Positions 26,205 through 34,721 are shown, counted from the first letter of the stretch. The stretch: DNA of 64,000 bases from Allobosea sp. 117 (GCF_000702305.1 NZ_JNLC01000010.1:928341-992340); one strand, 5' to 3'. The notes: generated by a model from the sequence alone, not told the origin. Translations and numbers: made by a program.

Positions 26205-27500
26205 CTAGGGCATCGCCACCCCGCCTTGCCGGTCCAGCGCGACGCCCGCGGGAAAGCCCGACGGCCCGGTGGCCTCGCGGCCCGGCGGTGGCGGACCGAA
26301 GTTCCGCGTGACGCGCAATATGTCCCGGGGCCGGACTTCCGTGAGCTCGTCGACGGCGACCTCGCGATGCGTGCCGGCATCGTCGCGCACGGTGGAGAGA
26401 CGGATCGTCGCCGGCGCGCCGGGCAGGTTGGGCTGCGTCTGTCCGAGCTCGGCCAGCGACTGGGTGGAGGCCGCGATCTTCGCCTCGGTGGCGGCGATCT
26501 CGACGTCGAGCTGCCGCAGGCCCTCGGCGACCTCGCTGTCGCGCACGTTCTTCAATTCGGCCTTCTGGTAGTCGATCTCCAGAAGCCTCTGCTGCGCCCG
26601 CGCCTGGAAGGACTCGAGCTCCAGCGCGTTGCGCTTCATCTCCGAGAGCTCGCGCTGAAGGCCGAACACCCGGGGCCGGGTGCCCATGCCCTTCTCCTGC
26701 AGCGACTGGGCGATGTCGGTCTCCTGCTGCAGCAGCTTGATCTCGTTGGCCTGGAGCGCCCGGCTGGCGGCCAGCGAGGAGATCTCGGCCTGGTAGCTGG
26801 CGCGCTGGTCGTCGAGGCTCTTCTGCCGCTGCTCGAAGATCAGCTTGCGCAGCGCGAACAGCTTGCCCTCATTGGCGAGGATCCGTTCCACCGTGGCGAT
26901 GTCGAGGGGACCCTGCGGCTCGGCCCGGCCGGGCGCATAGGCGGCGCCCGCCGCCTCGGCCGACAGCCGTTCGCGCATCGCCTGCTGGCGGAAGCGCTGC
27001 AGCCGCAGCCCGTAGAGCCCCTCCTGCAACGCGATGATCTGCAGCGCCGGGGCCTCGCGGGTGCTGCTTTCGCTGCGCCGGACGCCGCCGCCGAGCGCCA
27101 TCAGCTCCAGCGCGATCATGCCCGGGCGGTACTGATACTGTCCCGGCCGCTCGACGTCGCCGACCACGAAGACCGGCGCATATTCGACGACCTCGATGCT
27201 GATCGTGGCGTCGGCCGGCACCCGCCGTTCGAGCGCCTGCTGCAGCCGGGCGACGATCTCGCCCTGCGTCTGGCCGGCGACCGGCAGCTCGCCCAGCAGG
27301 GGGAAGTTGATCCGGCCCTCGGGGCCGATGCGGAAGCGCCCCGACAGCGTCGGCTGGTCGAACACCGCCACCGCCAGTGTGTCGCCGGGGCCGACCCGGT
27401 ATCCGTTCGCGTCCTGCGCCGGCGCCCTGGCCGGCAGCAGGCAGAGCGCCAGCGCCGCTACGGCGGCGAGGGGGGCCTGCGCTCGGGGTTTCGCCCACAT
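26205..27500 (-). CDS. ExoF-like periplasmic/outer-membrane polysaccharide export protein
   Basis: A 431-residue export protein. After a signal peptide (1-28, AAVAALALCLLPARAPAQ) comes a Poly_export domain (YRVGPGDTLAVAVFDQPTLSGRFRIGPEGRINFPLLG, about 33-110) and an SLBB-type segment (PVFVVGDVERPGQYQYRPGM, about 120-150). A long helical coiled coil (about 185-385, rich in Glu, Gln, Leu) and a short beta C-terminus follow. The coiled coil distinguishes it from Wza and matches rhizobial ExoF in plan and length. It would carry the polymer through the periplasm and outer membrane together with the ExoP-like kinase, whose gene lies 28 bp upstream in the same direction. Confidence 0.88.
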   Translation of the reverse strand: MWAKPRAQAPLAAVAALALCLLPARAPAQDANGYRVGPGDTLAVAVFDQPTLSGRFRIGPEGRINFPLLGELPVAGQTQGEIVARLQQALERRVPADATISIEVVEYAPVFVVGDVERPGQYQYRPGMIALELMALGGGVRRSESSTREAPALQIIALQEGLYGLRLQRFRQQAMRERLSAEAAGAAYAPGRAEPQGPLDIATVERILANEGKLFALRKLIFEQRQKSLDDQRASYQAEISSLAASRALQANEIKLLQQETDIAQSLQEKGMGTRPRVFGLQRELSEMKRNALELESFQARAQQRLLEIDYQKAELKNVRDSEVAEGLRQLDVEIAATEAKIAASTQSLAELGQTQPNLPGAPATIRLSTVRDDAGTHREVAVDELTEVRPRDILRVTRNFGPPPPGREATGPSGFPAGVALDRQGGVAMP

Positions 27501-27528
27501 CTCTCATCTCCCCTGCGACGAGCAGCCG

Positions 27529-29778
27529 TCACATGTCGATCTGGCGCGCCTGCACGGCGTCCCCCTGCGACCGGGCAGGGTCGGACTGGGTGGCGTGCCG
27601 CGCGCCATAGGAGACGCCATAAGCGGCATGGCGCCCGCGGCTCATGCGGTTGAGCACGATGCCGGCGACATCGACGCTGCACAGGTCGAGTTCGCGCACC
27701 GCGCTGGCCGCGGCTTCATAGGTCGTCGACTGCCACCGGACCACCAGCAGCACGGCATCGGCATAGGCGGCGATGGTGGCGGCGTCGGCGCGCATCAGCA
27801 CCGGTGGCGTGTCGATCAGGACGAAGTCGTAGCGCTGGCGCAGCCGGGCGGCGAGATCGCGCAGCGCGTGGTCGAGGCGGTCCGGCGGCAGTTCGTCCGC
27901 CAGCGGCGTCGAGGTGATGACGTCCGCGTTCGACAGCGGATCCTTCTGGATCGCCTCGTCCAGCGTGGCGCGGCCGTTCAGGTAATCGGCGAGCGAGGAG
28001 CGGCCCTCGACCCGCATCAATTGGCTCACCTCCGGCCGGCAGGTGTCGCCGTCGACCAGCACGACGCTCCTGCCGGACAGCGCGATGGAGCGGGCGAGCG
28101 CCACCGACAGGGTGGTCTTGCCCTCGCCGGGCAGGGCGGAGGCGATGGCGATGACCTTCGCCTTCTTCAGGTGGCGCGACAGCGTGATGGCGGCCTGCAG
28201 CTTGCGGATCGACTGGCTGAACATCGAATCCCCGATCGGATAGCGCTGCGCGCCGCCGAACCGCCAGCCGACATCGGGCAGCAGGGCCACGATCGGGCTG
28301 CCGGTGGTTTCCTCGATGATCTCGCCGGAGCACACCCGCGCGTCCAGCCGCTCGCGCACGAAGGCGAGGCCGAGGCCGGTGCCGAGCCCGCCGGCGAGGC
28401 CGAGGGCGAGCAGCGGCAGCAGCCGGGGGCTGTTCGGGGCGCGCGGCGGATCGGCGCGCGTGATGAGGCTCGCCTCGGGGGCGACGAAACCTTCCTGCTC
28501 GATGGTCTGCTTGTACCGGTTGAGGAAGGTGTCGTAGATCGTCCGGGTCGCCGAGGCATCGCGCTCCAACTGGTCGAGCCGGATGCTGTCCTGGTTCTCC
28601 GCGGACGCGTCGGCGATGGCCTGGCGCAGCGACGCCTTCAGGTCCTCCTCGCGCCGCCGGGCGACCGTCACGGTGCTTTCCATGCTCTTGACGACGCGCT
28701 GCATCTCGGCGGCGATCTGGTCGAGAATGGCCTTGGACTGCACGGCGAGCGAAGGCATGCCCGGGCTGTTCGAGGCGCCGGTCATCTCGAGCTTCTGCTG
28801 GCTCCTCTGCAGGGTGGCGAGCTGGTCGCGCAGGCTGACGATGAGCGGCTCGCGCACCACGTCGGCGAAGGTGTCGAGCGCCGCCGGCGTGCGGGCGAGC
28901 TCGACCGCCGTGGCGAGCTTGGCCTCGGCCTCGACGCGGTCGGCGCCGGCGCGGGCGATCTCCGCATTGAGCGCGGCGAAGCGCTGTTCGGTCAGGCTGG
29001 GGCCGTTGCTCTTCAGAAGGCCCGCGCCGCGGCGAAGCGCGCCGACCTGTTCCTCGGACCGCCCGAGCTTGCTCCTCAGCTCCTCGACCTTCTGGCCGAG
29101 CCACTCGCTGACCCGGCGCGTCGCGGCGACCTGGATGTTGGTCTGATAGGCGAGATAGGCCTCGGCATAGGTGTTGGCGAGCAGGGCCGCCAGCGCCGGA
29201 TCGCCGGCGGTGACATTGACGAAGATCGTGTAGGAGCGCCCGTCATTGCTGACCTGCGTGTTGGAGCGGAGCAGATCCACCAGCGCGGTGTTCTCGGCCG
29301 GGTCGAGCACCGCCGTCGCGGCCGCCACGTCGGGAGACGTAGCGGGGGGCGCGTCGGCCTCCCCGTCTCCGAGGATCGCCGCCACATTGCCGCGGAAGGC
29401 GAGCGCCAGCTTCGCCCGCATGCTGGGCAGTTCGATCATCTGGCTGAGCTGTTCCAGCGTTTCGGGCTTGAGCCGCCGCAGCACGTTCTCCGCCATCGAG
29501 CGCGAGGCGATCACGTCGAGTTCGGTGCGCAGCACCGGGTTCTCCTGCGGCAGGCGCGAGATGACGGCGGCTGAGGGGATGACCTCGGTGATGCGCGCGT
29601 CGAGCGCCAGCGCCGACTGGGCGACATAGCGCGCCGGCGTCATCTTGTAGGCGAGCACGGCCAGTCCCAGGCCGAGCAGGACAGGGATCCCGACCAGCGC
29701 CTTGTGCCAGACGATCAGGCGGAACGGCGCGAACATGCCGTCGCCTGACCCGGAGAATTGACGATCGGATTCGATCAC
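27529..29778 (-). CDS. ExoP/Wzc-like chain-length determinant and BY-kinase
   Basis: A 749-residue bacterial tyrosine kinase fused to a Wzz domain. Transmembrane helices are near residues 22-45 and about 470 (LLPLLALGLAGGLGTGLGLAF), with a periplasmic coiled-coil region between. The cytoplasmic kinase has Walker A SALPGEGKTTLS, Walker A' VVLVDGDTCRP and Walker B FVLIDTPPVL. The C-terminal tail, expected to carry a tyrosine cluster, has only two Tyr (AAYGVSYGA). It would control EPS length and export together with the ExoF-like protein. The start is a GTG at 29778; ATG 29736, fourteen codons in, is an alternative. Confidence 0.9.
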   Translation of the reverse strand: MIESDRQFSGSGDGMFAPFRLIVWHKALVGIPVLLGLGLAVLAYKMTPARYVAQSALALDARITEVIPSAAVISRLPQENPVLRTELDVIASRSMAENVLRRLKPETLEQLSQMIELPSMRAKLALAFRGNVAAILGDGEADAPPATSPDVAAATAVLDPAENTALVDLLRSNTQVSNDGRSYTIFVNVTAGDPALAALLANTYAEAYLAYQTNIQVAATRRVSEWLGQKVEELRSKLGRSEEQVGALRRGAGLLKSNGPSLTEQRFAALNAEIARAGADRVEAEAKLATAVELARTPAALDTFADVVREPLIVSLRDQLATLQRSQQKLEMTGASNSPGMPSLAVQSKAILDQIAAEMQRVVKSMESTVTVARRREEDLKASLRQAIADASAENQDSIRLDQLERDASATRTIYDTFLNRYKQTIEQEGFVAPEASLITRADPPRAPNSPRLLPLLALGLAGGLGTGLGLAFVRERLDARVCSGEIIEETTGSPIVALLPDVGWRFGGAQRYPIGDSMFSQSIRKLQAAITLSRHLKKAKVIAIASALPGEGKTTLSVALARSIALSGRSVVLVDGDTCRPEVSQLMRVEGRSSLADYLNGRATLDEAIQKDPLSNADVITSTPLADELPPDRLDHALRDLAARLRQRYDFVLIDTPPVLMRADAATIAAYADAVLLVVRWQSTTYEAAASAVRELDLCSVDVAGIVLNRMSRGRHAAYGVSYGARHATQSDPARSQGDAVQARQIDM

Positions 29779-29981
29779 GACCGGTCTCTATGATGCGAGT
29801 TGCGCCAGGGCATTTCCTCGTCGATCGGAGGGAAACGTCCGGTCGACGAGGCGCGGCTTTCCTGCGCCCCGTGCCGATCGGGCGGGGCCGCTCGATCGGC
29901 TCGGAAGCGTCCATTCCAGACGTTCGGGCATGTTCCGCCGGAAGGAGCAGCCTGCGTCCCGCGCGGCGGAATGTGCTCGAT

Positions 29982-30797
29982 CTACCAGGATATAGTGTTG
30001 TCCATAGTGCCGTTCGCCGAGGTGTCGTCGCCGTTCAGTTGCTTGTTCATGATGAAGGACGCCTCGGTGCGGTTCCGGGCGTGGAGCTTCTTCATGATGC
30101 TGCGGATATGAACTTTCACGGTGCTCTCGCACATGTTCAGCTCATAGGCGATCAGCTTGTTCGCCTTGCCGCGCCGCAACGCCTCGGCCACCGCCTGCTG
30201 GCGTGGCGTGAAGGTCGTGTCGGTCTGCTGCTTGGCGGCCTGCGACATCTCCTTGATGATCCGGCGCGACCACAGCAGGACACCCGCCGGCACATAGACG
30301 CCGCCGGCCTTGACCAGATGCATGGCCTGCAGGGCGACCTCCAGCCGCACGCTGGTCGGAATGAAGCCGTGGGCGCCCGCCTCGATGACGGCGACGATCT
30401 CCTCGAAATCGTCGATGTCCGACATGACGATCAGGTGGATGTCGGGGTGGCCGGAGGTGATCGCCGCGATCTGCCGCAGGAATTCGGCCGAGCGCGGCTT
30501 CCGCCACTCCTTGCACATGATGATGATGTCGAAATGTTCGCTCGACGCGACATCGTCGAAATGATCCAGCGACGAGAAGTGCTGGACCGACAGGCCGTTG
30601 TCGATCATTCCAAGGCTTCGTGCGAAGCATTCCCGCAGCAATACCCGATCGTCGATCAGGGCGATGTCCATGCGGTTGTGCGCCTGGCTGCCGCCATTCG
30701 GCAGCACATCGTCATTCATCTGTTGGTCATGCGATGGAAGTAGCGACGTTATTGCCTTGATTGGTAGAATATCGATGCGATTCTGTTGGGCGCTCAT
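29982..30797 (-). CDS. LuxR/NarL-type regulator with degenerate receiver domain
   Basis: A 271-residue regulator with a receiver-like domain (about 42-155) and a LuxR HTH (about 195-245: TPRQQAVAEALRRGKANKLIAYELNMCESTVKVHIRSIMKKL). The acidic pair Asp49-Asp50 is kept. The phospho-acceptor position aligned with NarL Asp59 is Cys95 (FDIIIMC), and the conserved Lys before the last helix is replaced (GFIPTS, Thr148). Phosphorylation control is therefore unlikely. No sensor kinase gene is near. The ATG at 30797 follows GGGAG. It sits just upstream of and in the same direction as the export genes, so control of EPS export is likely. Confidence 0.87.
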   Translation of the reverse strand: MSAQQNRIDILPIKAITSLLPSHDQQMNDDVLPNGGSQAHNRMDIALIDDRVLLRECFARSLGMIDNGLSVQHFSSLDHFDDVASSEHFDIIIMCKEWRKPRSAEFLRQIAAITSGHPDIHLIVMSDIDDFEEIVAVIEAGAHGFIPTSVRLEVALQAMHLVKAGGVYVPAGVLLWSRRIIKEMSQAAKQQTDTTFTPRQQAVAEALRRGKANKLIAYELNMCESTVKVHIRSIMKKLHARNRTEASFIMNKQLNGDDTSANGTMDNTISW

Positions 30798-31459
30798 TCC
30801 AGACTCCCGCGCTTGAACGGACGAACGGGATCGTTGACCCAGCCGGACGGCTTTCGCCGGTCGGGCCATTATGGCGTCGCTGCAGAGCCATGTGGCTTAT
30901 GTCAGCTTCAGACCGCCTGATCCTCGGTCCGTTCCAATTGCCAGCCCGCCGATGCGTTCCGGTTTTCAGCCTCCCTGCGCCGGATACCGCTACTGTGGCA
31001 ATAGCTTGGTATTCGACACCAAATAATTGCACTTTCGTAACATCTCACGCTGTGATGGCCGTCACATGTTGCGTTAATTTTCTATAAACACTTGTTGTTT
31101 GTGGGCAGGCTGGAAAGGATGAGCGGCGCTACGCCTTTCGAGGGTGGCGTGCCGCCGGGCAATGGTAATGGGCAACGGTTCGCCCGCAGCGTTCCGTAAA
31201 TGCCCGGCAAACAACGTGTTGGTCGTGTTGCGCAACGTGACCGCCCATGGCCGAGCTGCCGCTCTGATCGGCTGGCATGCGCACCCGCGCATCGCCTTCT
31301 ACCTCTTCCGGGTGAGGGCGGCGTCCCGTTTATGCGCATCGCCGCGTCCGCAATAGCGCGAGGGCGGAATCCGCGCGCTGCCTAACATCGGGGGCGACGC
31401 GTCGAGGACCCGGCGTCCGGGCCTGGGGACGCTGTGCCTGTCGGATGCGAGGAGGCGAC
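30798..31459. other. 662-bp divergent regulatory region between LuxR gene and methyltransferase operon
   Basis: No gene is visible. The part at 31000-31095 is strongly AT-rich for this genome and contains a perfect CRP-type palindrome at 31051-31066. The + strand has TATAAA at 31083-31088, and the minus strand has AATTAT at 31022-31027, each placed roughly where a -10 box would sit next to an activator site. A second palindromic patch (AACGTGTTG, CGTGTTGCGCAACGTG) lies at 31213-31239. Confidence 0.6.
31051..31066. promoter_or_regulatory. CRP-type operator, TGTGA-N6-TCACA
   Basis: The 16-bp sequence TGTGATGGCCGTCACA matches the CRP half-sites exactly. It lies 254 bp upstream of the LuxR gene start and 394 bp upstream of the methyltransferase gene. 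The Crp-like protein encoded at 12522-13214 has the Arg-Glu-x3-Arg residues that read this half-site. On the minus strand it is centred about 43 bp upstream of a start predicted from AATTAT, close to class II spacing. Confidence 0.6.
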
Positions 31460-32752
31460 ATGGATGCCTCGGCGATTGTCGAGCCCGCGCGTAGCCGTGC
31501 CGGTCACGACGCGATCTGCCGTCTGTGCGGTCGGCAGCTTGTCCATTCCTTCGCGGATCTCGGCATGTCGCCGCTGTGCGAAAGCTTCATAGCGCCGCAC
31601 AACGCCGACAAGATGGAGCCGTACTATCCGCTGCACGCCTTCGTCTGCGACAACTGCTTTCTCGTGCAGTTGAACCAGTATGTCGCGCCCGAGAGCATCT
31701 TCGGGGAATACGCCTACTTCTCCTCCTATTCGACCTCGTGGCTGGCGCACGCCAAGGCCTATTGCCACGCCATCGCCGTGCGCCTCGACCTCGGGCCGCA
31801 GAGCCTCGTGGTCGAGCTCGCCAGCAACGACGGATATCTGCTGCGCAACTTCCCCGCGCTCGGCGTGCCGGTGCTGGGCATCGAGCCCGCCGCGAACGTG
31901 GCGGCCATCGGCCTGGCGATGGGCATACCGACCCGCATCGACTTCTTCGGCGTGCGTCTGGCAAAGCAACTGGTCGCCGAAGGCATGAGCGCCGACCTGA
32001 TCGTCGGCAACAACGTGCTCGCCCAGGTGCCGGACCTCAACGATTTCGTCGCCGGCATGAAGCTTCTGCTGAAGCCGCAGGGCACCATCACGCTGGAATT
32101 CCCGCATCTCGAAAGGCTGATGGACGAGAACCAGTTCGACACCATCTACCACGAGCACTTCTCCTATTTCTCGCTGACCACCATCCGCTTCATGGCGGCG
32201 CGGCACGATCTGGCGGTGACGGATGTCGAGGAGCTTGCCACCCATGGCGGCTCGCTGCGCGTCTATCTCGGCCATGCGGAGGCCGGCCAGCCGGTCGGTC
32301 CTGCCGTCGCCCGGCTGATCGCGCGGGAGGAGGCGAGGGGCCTGCGCGACGTCGCCACCTATGCGCGCTTCGCCGAGAAGGTGCGACGCACCAAGCGCAA
32401 CCTGCTCGCCTTCCTGATCGACGCCAAGAACCGCGGCCGGAGGATCTGCGGCTATGGCGCCCCGGGCAAGGGCAACACCCTGCTGAACTATTGCGGCATC
32501 GGTCCCGACTTCCTCGACTTCACCGTCGACCGCAACCCCTACAAGCACGGTCGGCTCACCCCCGGCATGCGCATCCCGATCCGCCCGGTCGACGCGCTTC
32601 TGGCGGCGCGGCCGGACTATGTGCTGATCCTGCCCTGGAACCTGAAGGCCGAGATCGTCGAGCAGATGCGCGCCATCGCCGGATGGGGCGGCGTCTTCGT
32701 CGTACCCATTCCCGAGCTCGCTTTGATCGATCCCAAGGAGCCCCTGCCATGA
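31460..32752 (+). CDS. Class I SAM-dependent sugar C-methyltransferase
   Basis: A 430-residue enzyme with the three-part plan of sugar C-methyltransferases (TylC3-like). An N-terminal zinc-binding domain has Cys20-x2-Cys23 and Cys63-x2-Cys66. A central SAM-binding Rossmann domain (VVELASNDGYLLRNF, about 110) contains the active-site region YHEHFSYFSLTT. The C-terminal Methyltransf_14 domain has GYGAPGKGNTLLNYC. Such enzymes add a methyl branch to C3 (or C5) of an NDP-4-keto-6-deoxysugar. The ATG at 31460 has GAGGAGG upstream; an ATG at 31445 lies before that SD. It is coupled to the RfbF-like gene by a four-base overlap, so a CDP-linked branched sugar is likely; this is inference. Confidence 0.88.
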   Translation: MDASAIVEPARSRAGHDAICRLCGRQLVHSFADLGMSPLCESFIAPHNADKMEPYYPLHAFVCDNCFLVQLNQYVAPESIFGEYAYFSSYSTSWLAHAKAYCHAIAVRLDLGPQSLVVELASNDGYLLRNFPALGVPVLGIEPAANVAAIGLAMGIPTRIDFFGVRLAKQLVAEGMSADLIVGNNVLAQVPDLNDFVAGMKLLLKPQGTITLEFPHLERLMDENQFDTIYHEHFSYFSLTTIRFMAARHDLAVTDVEELATHGGSLRVYLGHAEAGQPVGPAVARLIAREEARGLRDVATYARFAEKVRRTKRNLLAFLIDAKNRGRRICGYGAPGKGNTLLNYCGIGPDFLDFTVDRNPYKHGRLTPGMRIPIRPVDALLAARPDYVLILPWNLKAEIVEQMRAIAGWGGVFVVPIPELALIDPKEPLP

Positions 32753-33561
32753 AAGTCGTGCTGTTCTGCGGCGGACTGGGTACCCGGATCCGCGAATATT
32801 CCGAGGCGGTGCCGAAACCGATGATACCGATCGGCCACCAGCCGATCCTCTGGCACGTGATGCAGTATTACAGCGATTACGGGCACAAGGACTTCCTGCT
32901 CTGCCTCGGCTACAAGGCGAACATCATCAAGGAATTCTTCCTGAACTACCGGCCCCAGATCTACGCCGACTGTGTGATCTCCAACGGCGGCGGCGACGTG
33001 CGCCTGCTCAGCGAGCCGCCGGCCGACTGGCGGGTGACGCTGATCGACACCGGCATCTGGCGCAACATCGGCGAGCGGCTCTACGCCGTGCGCGAACATC
33101 TGAAGGACGAGGAGATGTTCCTCGCCAATTACAGCGACGGCCTGACCGACGTCGATCTCGACGACATGGTCGCCCGCTTCCGGGCAAGCGGGAAGCTCGC
33201 CTGCTTCCTCGCCGTGCGCCCGCCGCTGACCTACCACCTCGCCGACATCGACGGCGAGGGCCGGGTGCGCAAGTTCACCAGCTCCGACACCTCGGACATC
33301 TGGATCAATGGCGGCTATTTCCTGATGCGCCCGCAGCTCTTCGACTACATGCGCGAGGGCGAGGAACTGGTGCTCGACCCGTTCGCACGGCTGATCGCCG
33401 ACGACCAGCTCATGGCCTACAAGCATGAGGGCTTCTGGCGCTCGATGGACACGCTCAAGGACCGGCAGGTGCTCGAGGACATGGTCGAGCACGGCAGGAC
33501 GCCCTGGCGCCCGAGCGCCGCGCCGGCGCATGCCGGCATCGGGGCGATGGCTGTCCGATGA
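32749..33561 (+). CDS. Glucose-1-phosphate cytidylyltransferase-like nucleotidyltransferase (RfbF family)
   Basis: A 270-residue sugar nucleotidyltransferase that begins KVVLFCGGLGTRIREYSEAVPKPMIPIGHQPILWHVM, with the GGxGTR nucleotide loop and the catalytic PKP lysine. NYSDGLTDVDLDD holds the metal-binding Asp, and INGGYFLMRPQLFDYM and GFWRSMDTLKD are typical of RfbF, which makes CDP-glucose. RfbG (CDP-glucose 4,6-dehydratase) is not in the window unless the SDR at 7310-8404 does that job. It overlaps both neighbours by four bases, so methyltransferase, nucleotidyltransferase and deacetylase form one unit. Confidence 0.88.
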   Translation: MKVVLFCGGLGTRIREYSEAVPKPMIPIGHQPILWHVMQYYSDYGHKDFLLCLGYKANIIKEFFLNYRPQIYADCVISNGGGDVRLLSEPPADWRVTLIDTGIWRNIGERLYAVREHLKDEEMFLANYSDGLTDVDLDDMVARFRASGKLACFLAVRPPLTYHLADIDGEGRVRKFTSSDTSDIWINGGYFLMRPQLFDYMREGEELVLDPFARLIADDQLMAYKHEGFWRSMDTLKDRQVLEDMVEHGRTPWRPSAAPAHAGIGAMAVR

Positions 33562-34247
33562 AGCCGCTCGCCATCGCGCGTCCGGGCGAGCGCCTCTCGG
33601 TCCTGTGCCTCGGCGCCCATGCCGACGACATCGAGATCGGCGCCGGCGGCACCATCCTGGAATGGATCGCCGCCGGCATCGAGCTCGATGCGACGTGGTG
33701 CGTGCTGAGCACGCCCGGCCCGCGCCGGGCGGAGGCCGAGGCGTCCGCCGCCGCCTTCCTCGAAGGCGCCGCCGATCGCTGGATCGAGTCCGGCGATTTC
33801 GACGACGGCCTGTTCCCGAGCCAGCTTCGCGCGATCAAGGCCCATCTCGCTGGCTTGCGCGAGCGCATCCGGCCCGATGTCGTCCTCACCCACCGCCGGG
33901 ACGACGCGCATCAGGACCACAGGACGGTCGGCGAGCTCACCTGGAACCTGTTCCGCGACCATCTCGTGCTCGAATACGAGATCCCGAAATGGGACGGCGA
34001 TGTCGGCCGGCCGAACCTCTACATGCCGCTCGGCGCGCGGGCGATGGAGCGCAAGATCGAGCTGCTCGACGCCCATTTCGGCTCGCAGCGCTCCAAGGAC
34101 TGGTTCGACGCCGAGACCTTCCGGGGCCTCGCCCGGTTGCGAGGCATGGAATGCCGCGCCCCGGAACGCTACGCCGAGGCCTTCGTCGCGCCCAAGCTCA
34201 CGCTCGGCGTCTCGGGCAACATGCCCGCGTTGCGGGCGGCCGAGTGA
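33558..34247 (+). CDS. PIG-L/LmbE family deacetylase
   Basis: A 229-residue zinc-dependent deacetylase of the LmbE-like fold. The metal and catalytic motif is AHADDIE (His21, Asp23, Asp24), where Ala replaces the usual Pro of AHPDDE. The second motif HRRDDAHQDHRTVGE (about 114-128) gives the third His ligand. It would remove an acetyl group from an amino sugar or from a sugar-linked amine. Translational coupling to the RfbF-like gene places it in the same unusual-sugar module. An aminotransferase and an N-acyl hydrolase-like peptidase exist 24 kb away in the same locus. Confidence 0.86.
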   Translation: MKPLAIARPGERLSVLCLGAHADDIEIGAGGTILEWIAAGIELDATWCVLSTPGPRRAEAEASAAAFLEGAADRWIESGDFDDGLFPSQLRAIKAHLAGLRERIRPDVVLTHRRDDAHQDHRTVGELTWNLFRDHLVLEYEIPKWDGDVGRPNLYMPLGARAMERKIELLDAHFGSQRSKDWFDAETFRGLARLRGMECRAPERYAEAFVAPKLTLGVSGNMPALRAAE

Positions 34248-34412
34248 AAAGCGGCTGCTCGTCAGCGCCGGGATGGCCCGCTGCGGACTCCCGTGCACTC
34301 CGACCCTCCCTGAGCGCGGCCATGTCCTCCCCGAACGCGATCCGGGCATCCATACGGGTGTGCAGGTGGGAAGGAAGGCGTGAACCCGGAGCGGGTGGCG
34401 GCAGAGCGACCT

Positions 34413-34553
34413 CGTCATGCTGAGGTGCCGCCCGGAGGGCGGCCTCGAAGCACGCAGGCGGGTGCCGGCCCAGCGGCCGTTGCACCGGCATCGTGCCCTG
34501 CATCGGCCGTCTGCGTCCTTCGAGGCTCGCTGCGCGAGCGCCTCAGGATGACG
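34413..34553. repeat. Palindromic intergenic repeat, family B, copy 1
   Basis: The outer arms are CGTCATGCTGAGGTGC (34413-34428) and the inverse ending CCTCAGGATGACG (34541-34553). The inner arms are GGCCTCGAAG and CTTCGAGGCTCGC. The same arms occur at 42601-42707, where the loop is about 35 bp shorter. This class of inverted repeat is familiar from Bradyrhizobium and Xanthobacteraceae intergenic DNA. Confidence 0.8.
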
Positions 34554-34628
34554 AGGGGCAGGACTGGTAGGAGGTATTTTATTCCTCCCCACGCGCCCCT
34601 CCTGCACGCCGCGTCCCACCCCATGCGC

Positions 34629-34721
34629 CGTCATGCCCGGCCTTTGAGCCGGGCATCCACGCCTTTAGCCCATCGCACTGACGGAGCCGCGTGGATGGCC
34701 GGGTCAAGCCCGGCCATGACG
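34629..34721. repeat. Palindromic intergenic repeat, family C
   Basis: Inverted repeat with left arm CGTCATGCCCGGCC and GCCGGGCATCCACG, and right arm CGTGGATGGCCGGG and CCCGGCCATGACG. It is the best known type in Hyphomicrobiales intergenic regions and forms a long stem with a central unpaired stretch near 34665-34690. Only one copy is in the window. Confidence 0.82.
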
